Source of the DNA: Gammaproteobacteria bacterium Ga0077554
GTDB taxonomy: Bacteria; Pseudomonadota; Gammaproteobacteria; Ga0077554; Ga007554
NCBI GenBank assembly: GCA_001464585.1
Contig: LNFF01000015.1
Location: 1-64,000, forward strand
Length of the DNA stretch: 64,000 nucleotides
Reading direction: 5' to 3'
This document shows positions 55,023 through 64,000 of this stretch, one piece after another. The stretch's first letter is position 1, and each line of letters starts with the position of its first letter. The notes beneath the pieces are model-generated. The model was not told the DNA's origin, did no database searches, and saw only the letters and a list, made by a program, of their open reading frames with translations. The position numbers and the translations under genes were made by a program.

Positions 55023-56354
55023 TTATTCTTTTATTAACCGTGCGTAATAGAACCCATCCATGGCATCTTCGCCCGGTAACACCTGTCGCCCCACTTCCAT
55101 GGGGTGGCCCCACTCGGCAATGATAGGCTGTTCATGCGCGTCAGGGTGATTTGCCAGAAACCGCATAATTTGTTGCTGGTTTTCTTGAGGCAGGATAGAA
55201 CAAGTGACGTATAAAAGCATCCCCCCTCCCTCTTTTGCTGGGCGCAGTAATGGCCATAGCGCCTCAAGAATGCGTGCCTGCTGTTCTGCCAATGCCATAA
55301 TGTCTTCGGCGCGACGCAGGGTTTTGATGTCGGCGTGGCGGCGTATCACACCGGTGGCGGAGCATGGTGCGTCCAGCAAAATACTGTCAAATGGAATACC
55401 GTCCCACCAAGTGGTGGGAGTGGCCGCGTCGCCTTGCTGCACGCGGGCAGATCCATCTATATCCAGGCCCAGGCGTTGCAGCGTTTCACCTATGCGCTTC
55501 AGGCGTTGGCCATCGTTATCCAGCGCGATGAGTGCAATGTCGGGTTGAGACTCCAGAATATGCGCGGTTTTTCCGCCAGGGGCGGAGCAAGCATCCAGTA
55601 GCCGTTGCCCAGGCTGCGCCTTAATTAATGGTGCAGCCAGTTGCGCGGCGGCGTCTTGCACCGATACCCAGCCGTCCCTGAAACCGGGCAGGTGTTCCAC
55701 ATCAATCGGTTGCGCCAGAGTAATGCCATGCGACGTGTGCGGCGCGGCGTGGGCTGCAATGTCCGCCGCTTGCAATGCCTGCAAATACGCAGCGCGATCC
55801 ATGTGCCGCGCATTCACGCGCAATGTCATGGGGGGATGTTGGTTGTTGGCGGTGAGAATGGCTTGCCAGCATAAGGGTTGGGCATTCTTGATGGCGTTAA
55901 GTAGCCACGCAGGATGAGCGTATGCGGCTGCGTCATCACGATCAACTTCCGTGGCGATGCGCTGCGCATCGCGCACATAACCGCGCAGCACGGCATTGAT
56001 CAGACCGCTCGCCCATGCTTTGTTCAAAGCTTTAACGGCTGACACCGTTTCAGTCACGGCCGCATGATCAGGCGTGCGCATATAAATCAGTTGATACAGG
56101 CCCAGCAACAGCAGGGCATGGATGTCGGCATCGCGCGCCTTGAGTGGTTTGCGCATCAGGTGTTGTAATATGGCGGTTAACCGGGGCTGCCAGCGCAGCA
56201 CACCGTAGCACATCTCCTGCAGCAGCGCGCGTTCGCTTGCCTGTTTGTCAGAAGGGGGGATTTGTGCCAGGTATTGCGGCAGCACTGCGCTTAACGAGCG
56301 TCGTTCAAACAAAACCTGTACCAGCGCTTCAGCGGCGAGTGCGCGGGTACTCAT
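55023..56354 (-). CDS. rsmB: 16S rRNA (cytosine967-C5)-methyltransferase RsmB
   Basis: RsmB methylates C967 of 16S rRNA. It is 443 residues. A NusB-like N-terminal domain precedes the methyltransferase domain. SAM-site [17 protein letters not shown] (about 251-267) is followed by [19 protein letters not shown] and the catalytic-cysteine motif [14 protein letters not shown]. Its start overlaps the fmt stop by four bases. Confidence 0.96.
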   Translation of the reverse strand: MSTRALAAEALVQVLFERRSLSAVLPQYLAQIPPSDKQASERALLQEMCYGVLRWQPRLTAILQHLMRKPLKARDADIHALLLLGLYQLIYMRTPDHAAVTETVSAVKALNKAWASGLINAVLRGYVRDAQRIATEVDRDDAAAYAHPAWLLNAIKNAQPLCWQAILTANNQHPPMTLRVNARHMDRAAYLQALQAADIAAHAAPHTSHGITLAQPIDVEHLPGFRDGWVSVQDAAAQLAAPLIKAQPGQRLLDACSAPGGKTAHILESQPDIALIALDNDGQRLKRIGETLQRLGLDIDGSARVQQGDAATPTTWWDGIPFDSILLDAPCSATGVIRRHADIKTLRRAEDIMALAEQQARILEALWPLLRPAKEGGGMLLYVTCSILPQENQQQIMRFLANHPDAHEQPIIAEWGHPMEVGRQVLPGEDAMDGFYYARLIKE

Positions 56355-57307
56355 GTAAGTGTCGGGTACAGTGACAGCAGCGTGCGATTGGCATTCAGGA
56401 AATCCGCTACCGCCATAGGGCGTCCTCCGGGTAATTGTAGTTGCAGCAAGCGCAACACGCCATTACCCGTGGCCACGTCAATGCCTTCGCGGTGCGCGGC
56501 GATTATTGTGCCCGGCGGTTGTGTCGGCGAAGTATTAATTGCGCAGGCTGCTAAAATGAGTAGCGGCGACCCATTACCTAATTGCGCACGCGCCGTGGGT
56601 TTAGGGCTGAAGGCGCGCACCTTGCGCTCGATATCAATGGCGGATTGTTGCCAATCTATGTGCGTTTCGGCCTTGTCGATTTTGGCGGCGTAACATGCCA
56701 GTGCGTTGTCCTGAGCGATGGGTTGTGCTGTGCCCGCGTCGAGTTCCTCCAGCACCGGCAGCAACGCGTGCGCGCCCAGAGACGCCAGGCGATCATGCAG
56801 CGTCAGCGTGGTGTCGTCGGGTAATATCGGGCACGTCACCTTGGCCAGCATCGCTCCCGTGTCCAGTCCTGCGTCCATCTGCATGATCGTCACACCCGTT
56901 TCGCTGTCACCCGCCAATATCGCGCGGTGTATCGGCGCGGCACCGCGCCAGCGTGGCAGCAGCGACGCGTGAATATTCACGCAACCCAAACGCGGCGCGG
57001 CCAGCACCGCAGGTGGCAGCAACAAGCCATACGCCGCCACCACCATCACATCCGCCTGCAAGGCGCGCAATTCTGCCTGCGCCTCGGGCGACTTCAGGCT
57101 GGCAGGTTGATATACTGGAATATCCTGCTGCAATGCCAGTTGTTTAACCGGGCTGGCCTTCAGCGCACGACCGCGTCCGGCGGGACGATCCGGCTGCGTG
57201 TACACCGCGCAGACCTGATAGCGTTGTGGTGAGCGCAGCAATGCTTCCAGCGCCGCCACGGCAAAGTCTGGCGTACCGGCGTAAATGATTTTTAGAATGT
57301 TACTCAC
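56351..57307 (-). CDS. fmt: Methionyl-tRNA formyltransferase
   Basis: Fmt formylates Met-tRNA for translation initiation. It is 318 residues. The formyl-donor site shows [20 protein letters not shown] (108-127), and [10 protein letters not shown] follows with the catalytic Asp region. It lies eight bases after the def stop and overlaps rsmB, forming a def-fmt-rsmB operon. Confidence 0.97.
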   Translation of the reverse strand: MSNILKIIYAGTPDFAVAALEALLRSPQRYQVCAVYTQPDRPAGRGRALKASPVKQLALQQDIPVYQPASLKSPEAQAELRALQADVMVVAAYGLLLPPAVLAAPRLGCVNIHASLLPRWRGAAPIHRAILAGDSETGVTIMQMDAGLDTGAMLAKVTCPILPDDTTLTLHDRLASLGAHALLPVLEELDAGTAQPIAQDNALACYAAKIDKAETHIDWQQSAIDIERKVRAFSPKPTARAQLGNGSPLLILAACAINTSPTQPPGTIIAAHREGIDVATGNGVLRLLQLQLPGGRPMAVADFLNANRTLLSLYPTLT

Positions 57308-57315
57308 ACGGGGGC

Positions 57316-57819
57316 TTATAAGGTTTGACGACGCTGTTTTTCAAGCTTTTTGCGGATACGCTGCCGTTTCATTTCCGAGAGGTAATCCACAAACAGCTTG
57401 CCTTCGAGATGATCAATTTCGTGCTGTATACATACCGCCATAACGTCATCCACCTCCATGTCGAGCGGTTTGCCATCACGCCCCAGCGCCTTCACGCGAA
57501 TCCGCTGAGCGCGTTCCACCGGCTCAAAAATGCCCGGCACCGACAAGCAGCCTTCTTCCATGGTTTCGATGCCGTCTTTGCGTATTATTTCAGGGTTAAT
57601 CAGGCATAAAGGTGTTTGGCGATTTTCTGAAATATCTATAACAATCAATCTTTTGAATACATTCACCTGCGGCGCCGCCAAACCGATGCCCGGTGCCTGA
57701 TACATGGTTTCGAGCATATCATCCACCAGCTTGCAGATGGCGTCATCCACCCGTGGAATCGGCAGGGATTTGCCCCGCAAGCGCGGGTCAGGGTAATGCA
57801 AAATTGAAAGAATAGCCAT
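57316..57819 (-). CDS. def: Peptide deformylase
   Basis: Def removes the formyl group from nascent proteins. From ATG 57819 it is 167 residues, matching family length; an open upstream extension of 26 codons is non-family. The three motifs are [19 protein letters not shown] with the metal Cys, and [12 protein letters not shown] with the two metal His and the catalytic Glu. First gene of the def-fmt-rsmB group, divergent from the LysM gene. Confidence 0.97.
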   Translation of the reverse strand: MAILSILHYPDPRLRGKSLPIPRVDDAICKLVDDMLETMYQAPGIGLAAPQVNVFKRLIVIDISENRQTPLCLINPEIIRKDGIETMEEGCLSVPGIFEPVERAQRIRVKALGRDGKPLDMEVDDVMAVCIQHEIDHLEGKLFVDYLSEMKRQRIRKKLEKQRRQTL

Positions 57820-58046
57820 GGCAAAAAAATCCGTTGTTAACTTAATCGATTCACCGTCCGATATAGAAAGTGAGATTATCAGTAGGGGCAGCCCCACTGG
57901 TTAATGAACATTATAATCCTAAAAACGGTTGTCCCCGCTATGGTTTCATGCGGATTTCAGGCGCCGTTTTCAGAATAACGGATTGGGTAATGGACTTGGC
58001 GCCCCGCGCAAGTGATGGTTCGGACACCACATTCAAAAGGACAGCT

Positions 58047-59198
58047 ATGTTTACTATAAAGACATTTTCAGGTGCCGTGCTGGCGTTGGCGATGGGCGTA
58101 ATGGGCGTCATAACCGCTCCAGCCGCACGCGCAGAGACGGTGGCGCTCAACCCCGATCACCCTGACCGCCATACGGTAGTCAGGGGCGATACGCTGTGGG
58201 GAATTTCATCGCGATTTTTACGCGATCCCTGGCAGTGGCAAGAGGTGTGGCGGATTAACCCCGACATTCAGAATCCGCACCGCATCTACCCCGGCGATGT
58301 CGTATTTTTAACGATGCAGGACGGCCAGCCGGTGTTGCAGGTGGAGCCGGGGCCAGCGCATCCGCGTAACAGCAGCCCAGCCAGCGAATCTGTATTGGCA
58401 CAGTCTTCTGCCGCGCATGCCACCGTTACACCCACGGGCTTGCGGGTGGTGAAGCTGTCACCCCAGGTGCGCATGGCCGGGCTTGATTTAGCCATTCCCA
58501 CCATTCCCATGGACATCATCAACCCGTTTTTGCTGCGCGCACGGGTGGTGACACAAGAAGAAATGAATGATGCGCCCTACATAGTGTCGCTTGAAGAAGG
58601 ACGCGTCTCCAGCGGCATGGGCCAAAAGGCCTATGTGCGTAACCTGGCTGATAATGCCGGCATGCAGTTTGGCGTATTTCATCAAACCGTCGCCTATCGC
58701 AACCCCGGCGCGAAGAGAGAAGACGTTCTTGGATATGAAGCAATTCAGGTGGCCGAAGCCCGTGTGGATCGTTTTGGCGACCCCGCCACCCTGATGCTCA
58801 CGGCCTCTTACCGTGAAACCCTGCTCGGTGACCGGTTGCTGCCGATGACCCAGGAAGAAATCAATCCCTTTCTATTGCCGCGCGCCTACGATAAACCCAC
58901 CCCCGGCAAAATTGTTGCCGTGGTCGATGGCGTCTCCAAAATCGGGCAATATCAAGTGGTGGCGATTAATCTGGGCACGCGTGACGGCGTCGAGCCAGGC
59001 CACGTATTCATCGTGAATCAGGCCGGCACCCAGGTAAGAGACGGCGTGCAGCCCGCGCGCAAGGGTAATATTGTTACGCTGCCAGAAGAACGCGCGGGCG
59101 TACTGCTGGTATTTCGCCCGTTTGAGCGCGTCAGCTACGCACTGGTGGTCACGGCGGAAAAGGAAATCCGCCAATATGATGCGGTAGTGGCGCCATAA
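58047..59198 (+). CDS. Exported LysM-domain protein
   Basis: It is 383 residues from ATG 58047, with AAGGA six bases upstream. A signal peptide (TFSGAVLALAMGVMGVITAP, cleaved near ARA-ET) leads into a LysM domain: HTVVRGDTLWGISSRFLRDP and WQEVWRINPDIQNPHRIYPG (about 41-80). The C-terminal 290 residues have no domain I can name. LysM domains bind peptidoglycan, so it is predicted periplasmic. A LysM gene beside dprA is common in Gammaproteobacteria. Confidence 0.88.
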   Translation: MFTIKTFSGAVLALAMGVMGVITAPAARAETVALNPDHPDRHTVVRGDTLWGISSRFLRDPWQWQEVWRINPDIQNPHRIYPGDVVFLTMQDGQPVLQVEPGPAHPRNSSPASESVLAQSSAAHATVTPTGLRVVKLSPQVRMAGLDLAIPTIPMDIINPFLLRARVVTQEEMNDAPYIVSLEEGRVSSGMGQKAYVRNLADNAGMQFGVFHQTVAYRNPGAKREDVLGYEAIQVAEARVDRFGDPATLMLTASYRETLLGDRLLPMTQEEINPFLLPRAYDKPTPGKIVAVVDGVSKIGQYQVVAINLGTRDGVEPGHVFIVNQAGTQVRDGVQPARKGNIVTLPEERAGVLLVFRPFERVSYALVVTAEKEIRQYDAVVAP

Positions 59199-59258
59199 AC
59201 CTGACAGGCGCCCGGATAAGGCTGAACTTATCTCCACCAACGTACATCTTAGTGGTCA

Positions 59259-60419
59259 ATGACTGAAAAGCCCAATGATGTACCTGACCTTGCCTACTGG
59301 CTGGCGTTATTGCATGCGCCAGGCGTTGGCCCCGTCACCTTCCTCGCTTTGCTTGACTATTACACCACGCCGCGCGCCGTGTTTGAAGCCGGGGCTACGC
59401 CCGGTAATATCGCCGCCAACAATGGCCTGACGCCGCCGCGTATCGGTGCCGCCACCCTGGCGTATCTGCGTAACCCTGATTGGGACGCAGTCGAAAAAGA
59501 CCTCGCCTGGCAGGCGCAGCCCGATAACCACATCATCACCCTGCATGACCCCGCCTATCCACCCCTGCTCAGGCAGATTGCCGATGCGCCGCCCCTGTTG
59601 TTTGTGCGCGGCAAGCCCGATGTGCTGGCGCGGCCGCAGCTCGCCATGGTGGGGAGCCGTAACCCGTCTGCCGGGGGCAAAGAGATTGCCCATGACTTTG
59701 CGCGGCACCTGGCCAGCGCCGGGTTCACCATCACCAGTGGCCTGGCGCTGGGGATTGACGCCGCCAGCCATCAAGGCGCATTGGATGCTGGCGGCGCCAC
59801 CCTCGCCGTGACCGGCACCGGACTGGATCGCGTCTATCCGGCGCGGCACCGTGATCTGGCGCACCGCATCGCCGAACACGGTGCCCTGGTGTCGGAGTTC
59901 CCCCCGGGTACGCCGCCCCTGGCGGAAAATTTTCCCCGGCGCAACCGCATCATCAGCGGCCTGAGCGTGGGCGTGCTGGTGGTGGAAGCCGCGTTGCAAA
60001 GCGGCTCCCTGATCACCGCCCGTTTAGCGGGCGATCAGGGGCGCGAAGTGTTCGCCATTCCCGGCTCCATCCACAACCCGCTGGCGCGCGGTTGCCATGC
60101 CTTAATCCGCCAGGGTGCCAAATTAGTGGAGAATGTGCGTGATATACTGGAAGAATTAGGCGCTTATAACCTCGGGATACCAGGCGAATCACCCCCGCAG
60201 GACACTGATTTTGGGTCTGATGCGGCGGTTGGGTTTGATGATAGCCAGCTGAAATTACTCAGTTTTATGGACTTTTCGCCCGCATCTGTCGATGTTCTGG
60301 TAGAACGGAGTGGGTTGACGCCAGAACAGGTTTCCTCCATGCTTTTGGTATTGGAATTGCATAATAGGGTTGAATCGGTGGCCGGTGGGCTTTATATACG
60401 GGTTAATAGGAGATCCTGA
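59259..60419 (+). CDS. dprA: DNA-processing protein DprA
   Basis: DprA loads RecA on incoming single-stranded DNA during natural transformation. It is 386 residues. The Rossmann-like core is LAMVGSRNPSAGGKEIAHDF (about 128-147), then TSGLALGIDAASHQGAL, TGTGLDRVYPARH, FPRRNRIISGLS and ALQSGSLITARLAGDQGREV. A winged-helix C-terminal domain follows. It is one base before smg. Confidence 0.95.
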   Translation: MTEKPNDVPDLAYWLALLHAPGVGPVTFLALLDYYTTPRAVFEAGATPGNIAANNGLTPPRIGAATLAYLRNPDWDAVEKDLAWQAQPDNHIITLHDPAYPPLLRQIADAPPLLFVRGKPDVLARPQLAMVGSRNPSAGGKEIAHDFARHLASAGFTITSGLALGIDAASHQGALDAGGATLAVTGTGLDRVYPARHRDLAHRIAEHGALVSEFPPGTPPLAENFPRRNRIISGLSVGVLVVEAALQSGSLITARLAGDQGREVFAIPGSIHNPLARGCHALIRQGAKLVENVRDILEELGAYNLGIPGESPPQDTDFGSDAAVGFDDSQLKLLSFMDFSPASVDVLVERSGLTPEQVSSMLLVLELHNRVESVAGGLYIRVNRRS

Positions 60420-60420
60420 A

Positions 60421-60903
60421 ATGAAAGAAAATGTGCTGGATATCCTGATGTACCTGTTCGAGAACTATCTTGAAGGCGAGATGGAGTTCACATCCAATCA
60501 GGAGGCATTAAAAAAAGAGTTGATCGAAGCCGGTTTTCAATACAGTGAAATCGACAAAGCCTTTGCGTGGCTCGAAGGCATGGCGCGGCTGCGTGAAAAT
60601 GGCGCGGCGATATTGCTGCCGGTCGGCAATTCCATCCGTGTGTTTACCGATGAAGAAGTTACCAAGCTGGATACAGAATGCCGTGGTTTCCTGCTGTTTC
60701 TGGAACAAATCGGCGTGCTGGACCTCACCAACCGGGAACTCGTCATTGATCGCATCATGGCGCTGGAAAGCAGCGATGACATTGATCTTGCCCAACTGAA
60801 ATGGGTGATCCTGATGGTGCTGTTTAACCAGCCCGGCCAGGAGGCCGCCTTCGCCTGGATGGAAGATCTGGTCTTCGACGAAATCACCCATAGCTTGCAT
60901 TAA
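60421..60903 (+). CDS. smg: Smg family protein (DUF494)
   Basis: Smg is a small conserved protein of unknown function found beside dprA. From ATG 60421 it is 160 residues; the frame runs further upstream into dprA but that is non-family. MKENVLDILMYLFENYLEGE is the family start. It has an AGGAG site and lies one base from dprA. Hairpin repeat copy 3 follows it. Confidence 0.92.
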   Translation: MKENVLDILMYLFENYLEGEMEFTSNQEALKKELIEAGFQYSEIDKAFAWLEGMARLRENGAAILLPVGNSIRVFTDEEVTKLDTECRGFLLFLEQIGVLDLTNRELVIDRIMALESSDDIDLAQLKWVILMVLFNQPGQEAAFAWMEDLVFDEITHSLH

Positions 60904-60933
60904 TTATGAATACACGCTACAAGGTTGCATCTA

Positions 60934-61076
60934 AGAAACTGTTCACGATCTCGCTGAAGGGCGCATCGCGGCGTTGGAAGCGGGCTCAAAATGCTCATTT
61001 ACTCCGTGTAAACTCCGCTTTTTCGCCCGTTTCCGCCTTGCGCTGCATCCCTTGATCGAGATCGTGAACAGTTTCT
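60934..61076 (+). repeat. Structured hairpin repeat, copy 3 (103-nt core)
   Basis: Perfect 20-bp outer arms (60934-60953 and 61057-61076) flank the 103-nt core (60954-61056). The inner stem is AAGGG/CCCTT and the core hairpin TTTAC-TCCGT-GTAAA. It fills the smg-topA gap, ending 35 bases before topA. The outer arms are unrelated to those of copies 1 and 2 over most of their length. Confidence 0.9.
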
Positions 61077-61111
61077 AAACGCGCCTTGTACGCTTCGGAA
61101 TTCCTTGATCC

Positions 61112-63451
61112 ATGAAAAACCTGCTGATTGTTGAATCGCCCGCCAAGGCCAAAACCTTGAAGAAATACCTGGGCAAGGATTTTGAAATCCTTGCCTCGTA
61201 TGGTCATGTGCGCGATTTGCTGCCCAAAGAAGGCGCCGTCGATACCGCGCATGATTTTTCAATGAAATATCAGCTCATCGAAAAAAATGAGAAACATGTA
61301 GACGCCATCGTCAAAGCCATGAAAAAGGCAGACGTGCTGTATCTGGCAACCGATCCAGACCGTGAAGGCGAAGCCATTTCCTGGCATCTGTATGAAATTC
61401 TCAAGCAAAAGAAACTACTCAAAGACAAGCCGGTGCATCGCGTCGCGTTCTACGAAATCACCAAGCGCGCCGTTAATGCCGCCGTAGAAAATCCGCGCGA
61501 ATTGTCCATGGAGCTGGTGAATGCCCAGCAGGCGCGGCGCGCGCTGGATTATCTGGTGGGTTTCAACCTGTCACCGCTGTTGTGGAAGAAAATCCGCCGT
61601 GGCTTGTCAGCCGGGCGCGTGCAAAGCCCGGCATTGCGCATGATTGTCGAACGCGAAGAAGAAATCGAAAAATTCATTGTACGTGAATACTGGAGCATCG
61701 CCGCCAGTCTCACCAAAAAGGCCGAACGCTTCTCGGCCAAGCTAACGCATTATCAAGATAAAAAACTCGAACAGTTCAGTATCACCGACGGCGAGCAGGC
61801 CGCACAGGCTCAAGAGGCTTTATTGCGCGCCGCCGCCGGAAAACTGGTGGTCACCAAAGTTGATAAAAAGCAGCGCAAACGTAATCCTTCGCCGCCGTTC
61901 ACCACCTCTACCCTGCAACAGGAAGCTTCACACAAGCTGGGCTTTACCGCGCAGCGCACCATGCGTCTTGCGCAACAATTGTATGAAGGTATTGACACCG
62001 GCAGTGGCGCCGTCGGTTTGATTACCTATATGCGTACCGACTCGGTGAATCTTGCGCAGGACGCCTTGAATGAAATCCGTGAACTGATTGCCGTGCGTTA
62101 TGGCAAAGATAATGTGCCCGCGCAACCACACGTCTATAAAACCAAATCAAAAAACGCCCAGGAAGCGCATGAAGCGATCCGTCCCACCGCCGCCGAGCGC
62201 GTGCCCGAGTCCATCAAAGACAGCCTGAGCGCCGAACAATATAAATTGTATGACCTGATCTGGAAGCGCACCATCGCCTGCCAGATGATTCCCGCCACGC
62301 TTGATACCGTCGCCGTCGACATGGCGGCGGGCGAGGGCAACATCTTCCGCGCCAATGGCTCGGTGATTGTTGACCCCGGTTTCATGGCGGTGTATCAGGA
62401 AAGCGTGGATGACGTTAAAGACAGTGCCGCAGACGCATCAGGAAAAGGCAGCAGCGACGATGAGCGCCGCTTGCCTGCGTTGCTGGTGGGTGAGAAGGTC
62501 GATGTGCTGGGCATTGAGCCAGAACAGCATTTCACCGAGCCACCGCCGCGTTATGGCGAAGCCAGCTTGATCAAGGCACTCGAAGAACGTGGCATTGGTC
62601 GCCCGTCCACCTATGCCAGCATTATTTCCACATTGCAGCAGCGCGAATATGTCGAGCTGGACAAACGCCGCTTCAAGCCGACGGATGTAGGGCGCGTCGT
62701 CAATAAATTTCTCACCGAATATTTTACGCAATATGTCGACTATGATTTTACCGCGCACCTCGAAGACGAGCTTGATGCTGTATCACGTGGCGAGAAAGAG
62801 TGGGTGCCGCTGCTGCGCGAGTTCTGGACGCCTTTCAAGGCGCTGGTCGATAACACCCAGGAAAATGTCGAACGCAAAGACGTTACCCAGGAAGCCATGG
62901 ATGAAGCTTGCCCCAAGTGTGGCAAGCCTTTGTCGATACGTCTCGGCAGGCGCGGCCGCTTTATTGGTTGCACCACGTATCCCGAATGCGATTACACGCG
63001 TAATCTCAGCGAAGAAGCGGGCGAGGAAACCGTACCTGAAGTGGTGGAAGGGCGCACCTGCCCCAAGTGTGATTCAGCACTCATCATGCGCATGGGGCGC
63101 TACGGCAAATTCATCGGCTGCAGCACCTACCCCGAATGCAAACACATCGAACCGCTGGAAAAACCCGCCGACACTGGCGTCGACTGCCCGGTGTGTCATA
63201 AGGGCACGCTACTCAAGCGCAAATCACGCTACGGCAAAATATTTTATTCCTGCGCCACCTATCCCGACTGCACCTACGCCGTCTGGAACGAGCCAGTGAA
63301 AGAACCCTGCCCAAAATGCAACTGGCCGTTGCTCACCATTAAAACCACCAAGCGCCGTGGCACAGAAAAAGTCTGCCCGCAAAAAGAATGCGGTCATGCT
63401 GAGCCGTATGCCGTGGAAGACGCGCCAGTTGAGTCGGCGGACGCCAGGTAG
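61112..63451 (+). CDS. topA: DNA topoisomerase I
   Basis: TopA relaxes negative supercoils by a type IA mechanism. It is 779 residues. The TOPRIM domain starts LLIVESPAKAKTLKKYLG (4-21) and has YLATDPDREGEAISWHLYE. SAGRVQSPALRMIVERE follows, and the active-site tyrosine is in VGLITYMRTDSVN (about 303-315). The C-terminus has CxxC zinc ribbons (CPKCGKPL, CPKCDSAL, CPVCHKGTL and a last CPKCNWPLL). The ATG has only a weak ribosome site. Confidence 0.97.
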   Translation: MKNLLIVESPAKAKTLKKYLGKDFEILASYGHVRDLLPKEGAVDTAHDFSMKYQLIEKNEKHVDAIVKAMKKADVLYLATDPDREGEAISWHLYEILKQKKLLKDKPVHRVAFYEITKRAVNAAVENPRELSMELVNAQQARRALDYLVGFNLSPLLWKKIRRGLSAGRVQSPALRMIVEREEEIEKFIVREYWSIAASLTKKAERFSAKLTHYQDKKLEQFSITDGEQAAQAQEALLRAAAGKLVVTKVDKKQRKRNPSPPFTTSTLQQEASHKLGFTAQRTMRLAQQLYEGIDTGSGAVGLITYMRTDSVNLAQDALNEIRELIAVRYGKDNVPAQPHVYKTKSKNAQEAHEAIRPTAAERVPESIKDSLSAEQYKLYDLIWKRTIACQMIPATLDTVAVDMAAGEGNIFRANGSVIVDPGFMAVYQESVDDVKDSAADASGKGSSDDERRLPALLVGEKVDVLGIEPEQHFTEPPPRYGEASLIKALEERGIGRPSTYASIISTLQQREYVELDKRRFKPTDVGRVVNKFLTEYFTQYVDYDFTAHLEDELDAVSRGEKEWVPLLREFWTPFKALVDNTQENVERKDVTQEAMDEACPKCGKPLSIRLGRRGRFIGCTTYPECDYTRNLSEEAGEETVPEVVEGRTCPKCDSALIMRMGRYGKFIGCSTYPECKHIEPLEKPADTGVDCPVCHKGTLLKRKSRYGKIFYSCATYPDCTYAVWNEPVKEPCPKCNWPLLTIKTTKRRGTEKVCPQKECGHAEPYAVEDAPVESADAR

Positions 63452-63495
63452 CGTGCGCTGTGCGCACGACAGGTTACTGGGTGCAGAGCAATAAC

Positions 63496-63963
63496 ATGAG
63501 CGCCACCCGCGTGACGCCCGAACCCGCGCTAGAAAATGCCTACTGGCCAGCGCACGCGGAACTCCTGCTGCACAGTTACCAACATTGGACGGGTCGCGTT
63601 TTACTCGTGGATGACACCACAGCCCGCGCCTTGTATCACGCCCCCTTCGCCGTGCTCTCGCACGACGCCACGCCCGCCCCATGCTTCACCTACGCCAATC
63701 TCGTTGCGCAAACCGTGTTTGAAATGCCTTGGCCTGAAATCATCGGCTTACCCTCACGCTACTCCTCCGAAGCCCTCGCCCAAACCGAACGCGCGCATCT
63801 ATTGGAGCGTGTCGCAACACAAGGTTATATCGACGACTACAGCGGCGTGCGCATCACCCGCTCCGGAAAACGCTTCCTGATACAACAGGCCACGGTATGG
63901 AATCTGCTAGACCGGCAGGGCAAACGGCTTGGTCAAGCCGCGTGCTTTATGCCAGGTTTATAA
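63496..63963 (+). CDS. MEKHLA domain protein
   Basis: It has 155 residues from ATG 63496; the frame is open to a GTG at 63460. YQHWTGRVLL, HAPFAVLSHDATPAPCFTYA, GLPSRYSSEALAQTERAHLL and SGVRITRSGKRFLIQQATVW match the PAS-like MEKHLA family. The function is unknown; members are small cytoplasmic proteins. It follows topA by 44 bases. No gene is seen in the last 37 bases of the window. Confidence 0.85.
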   Translation: MSATRVTPEPALENAYWPAHAELLLHSYQHWTGRVLLVDDTTARALYHAPFAVLSHDATPAPCFTYANLVAQTVFEMPWPEIIGLPSRYSSEALAQTERAHLLERVATQGYIDDYSGVRITRSGKRFLIQQATVWNLLDRQGKRLGQAACFMPGL

Positions 63964-64000
63964 AATCGTTAGCCGTATTGCGCCCAATGTCGGCGTTGCC

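Overview
The window is chromosomal DNA of a Gammaproteobacterium whose order I cannot assign. The evidence is a Crp protein very close to the enterobacterial one next to a YhfA-like OsmC gene, the miaB-phoH-ybeY-corC-lnt block, an E. coli-type pyruvoyl SpeD, and the def-fmt-rsmB group divergent from a LysM-dprA-smg-topA group. It encodes core functions plus a few accessory patches. No rRNA, tRNA, CRISPR array, integrase or intact insertion sequence was seen.

Layout. 1-14400: the end of tuf, then the S10, spc and alpha ribosomal operons in standard order (rpsJ to rplQ, with secY, rpmJ and rpoA), all on the plus strand and closed by a perfectly palindromic terminator. 14640-18789: an ADP-ribose pyrophosphatase, then a minus-strand patch. 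That patch holds an unknown nuclease-like gene ending in an SSB-type tail, lying between two copies of the 3' end of a fructosamine-kinase-like gene, then the kinase itself and transaldolase. 19150-22110: ilvD and a TerC-family membrane protein. 22107-27555: lnt, corC, ybeY, phoH-like and miaB (minus strand). 28010-33530: cspA, a HerA/YjgR-like ATPase, hemJ, a YgjP-like metallopeptidase, a tetraheme cytochrome with a phosphoesterase-like N-terminus, and mtnC. 33753-35422: a spermidine-synthase-like protein coupled to an exported metallophosphatase. 35612-38731: trpG-trpD-trpC with a RusA-like gene fused to the end of trpC. 38814-39447: a REP-flanked RayT transposase gene broken by an amber codon. 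39474-44405: crp, osmC, a VOC protein, speD, rsmD, an LpxL-like acyltransferase and a methyltransferase. 44522-47624: a restriction-modification island (cytosine methyltransferase, HNH nuclease, a small unknown protein, an EcoRII-like catalytic domain). 47636-57819 (minus strand): trkH, trkA, ntrX, ntrY, a DUF4390 protein, rsmB, fmt and def. 58047-63963: LysM protein, dprA, smg, topA and a MEKHLA-domain protein.

The most interesting non-coding signal is a family of three hairpin elements (27583-27731, 33608-33752, 60934-61076). All three share a gap-free 103-nt core with compensatory base changes, but each carries its own perfect or G-T-compatible outer stem. All lie just upstream of genes, and one appears to supply the ribosome-binding site of the gene that follows. 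A separate 180-bp palindrome (42725-42904), a family of GTCATTTCGA repeats and a pair of REP sequences also punctuate the window. The most interesting proteins are the nuclease-like protein ending in DDDIPF, the RusA-like protein in the trp cluster, and the two-nuclease restriction island.
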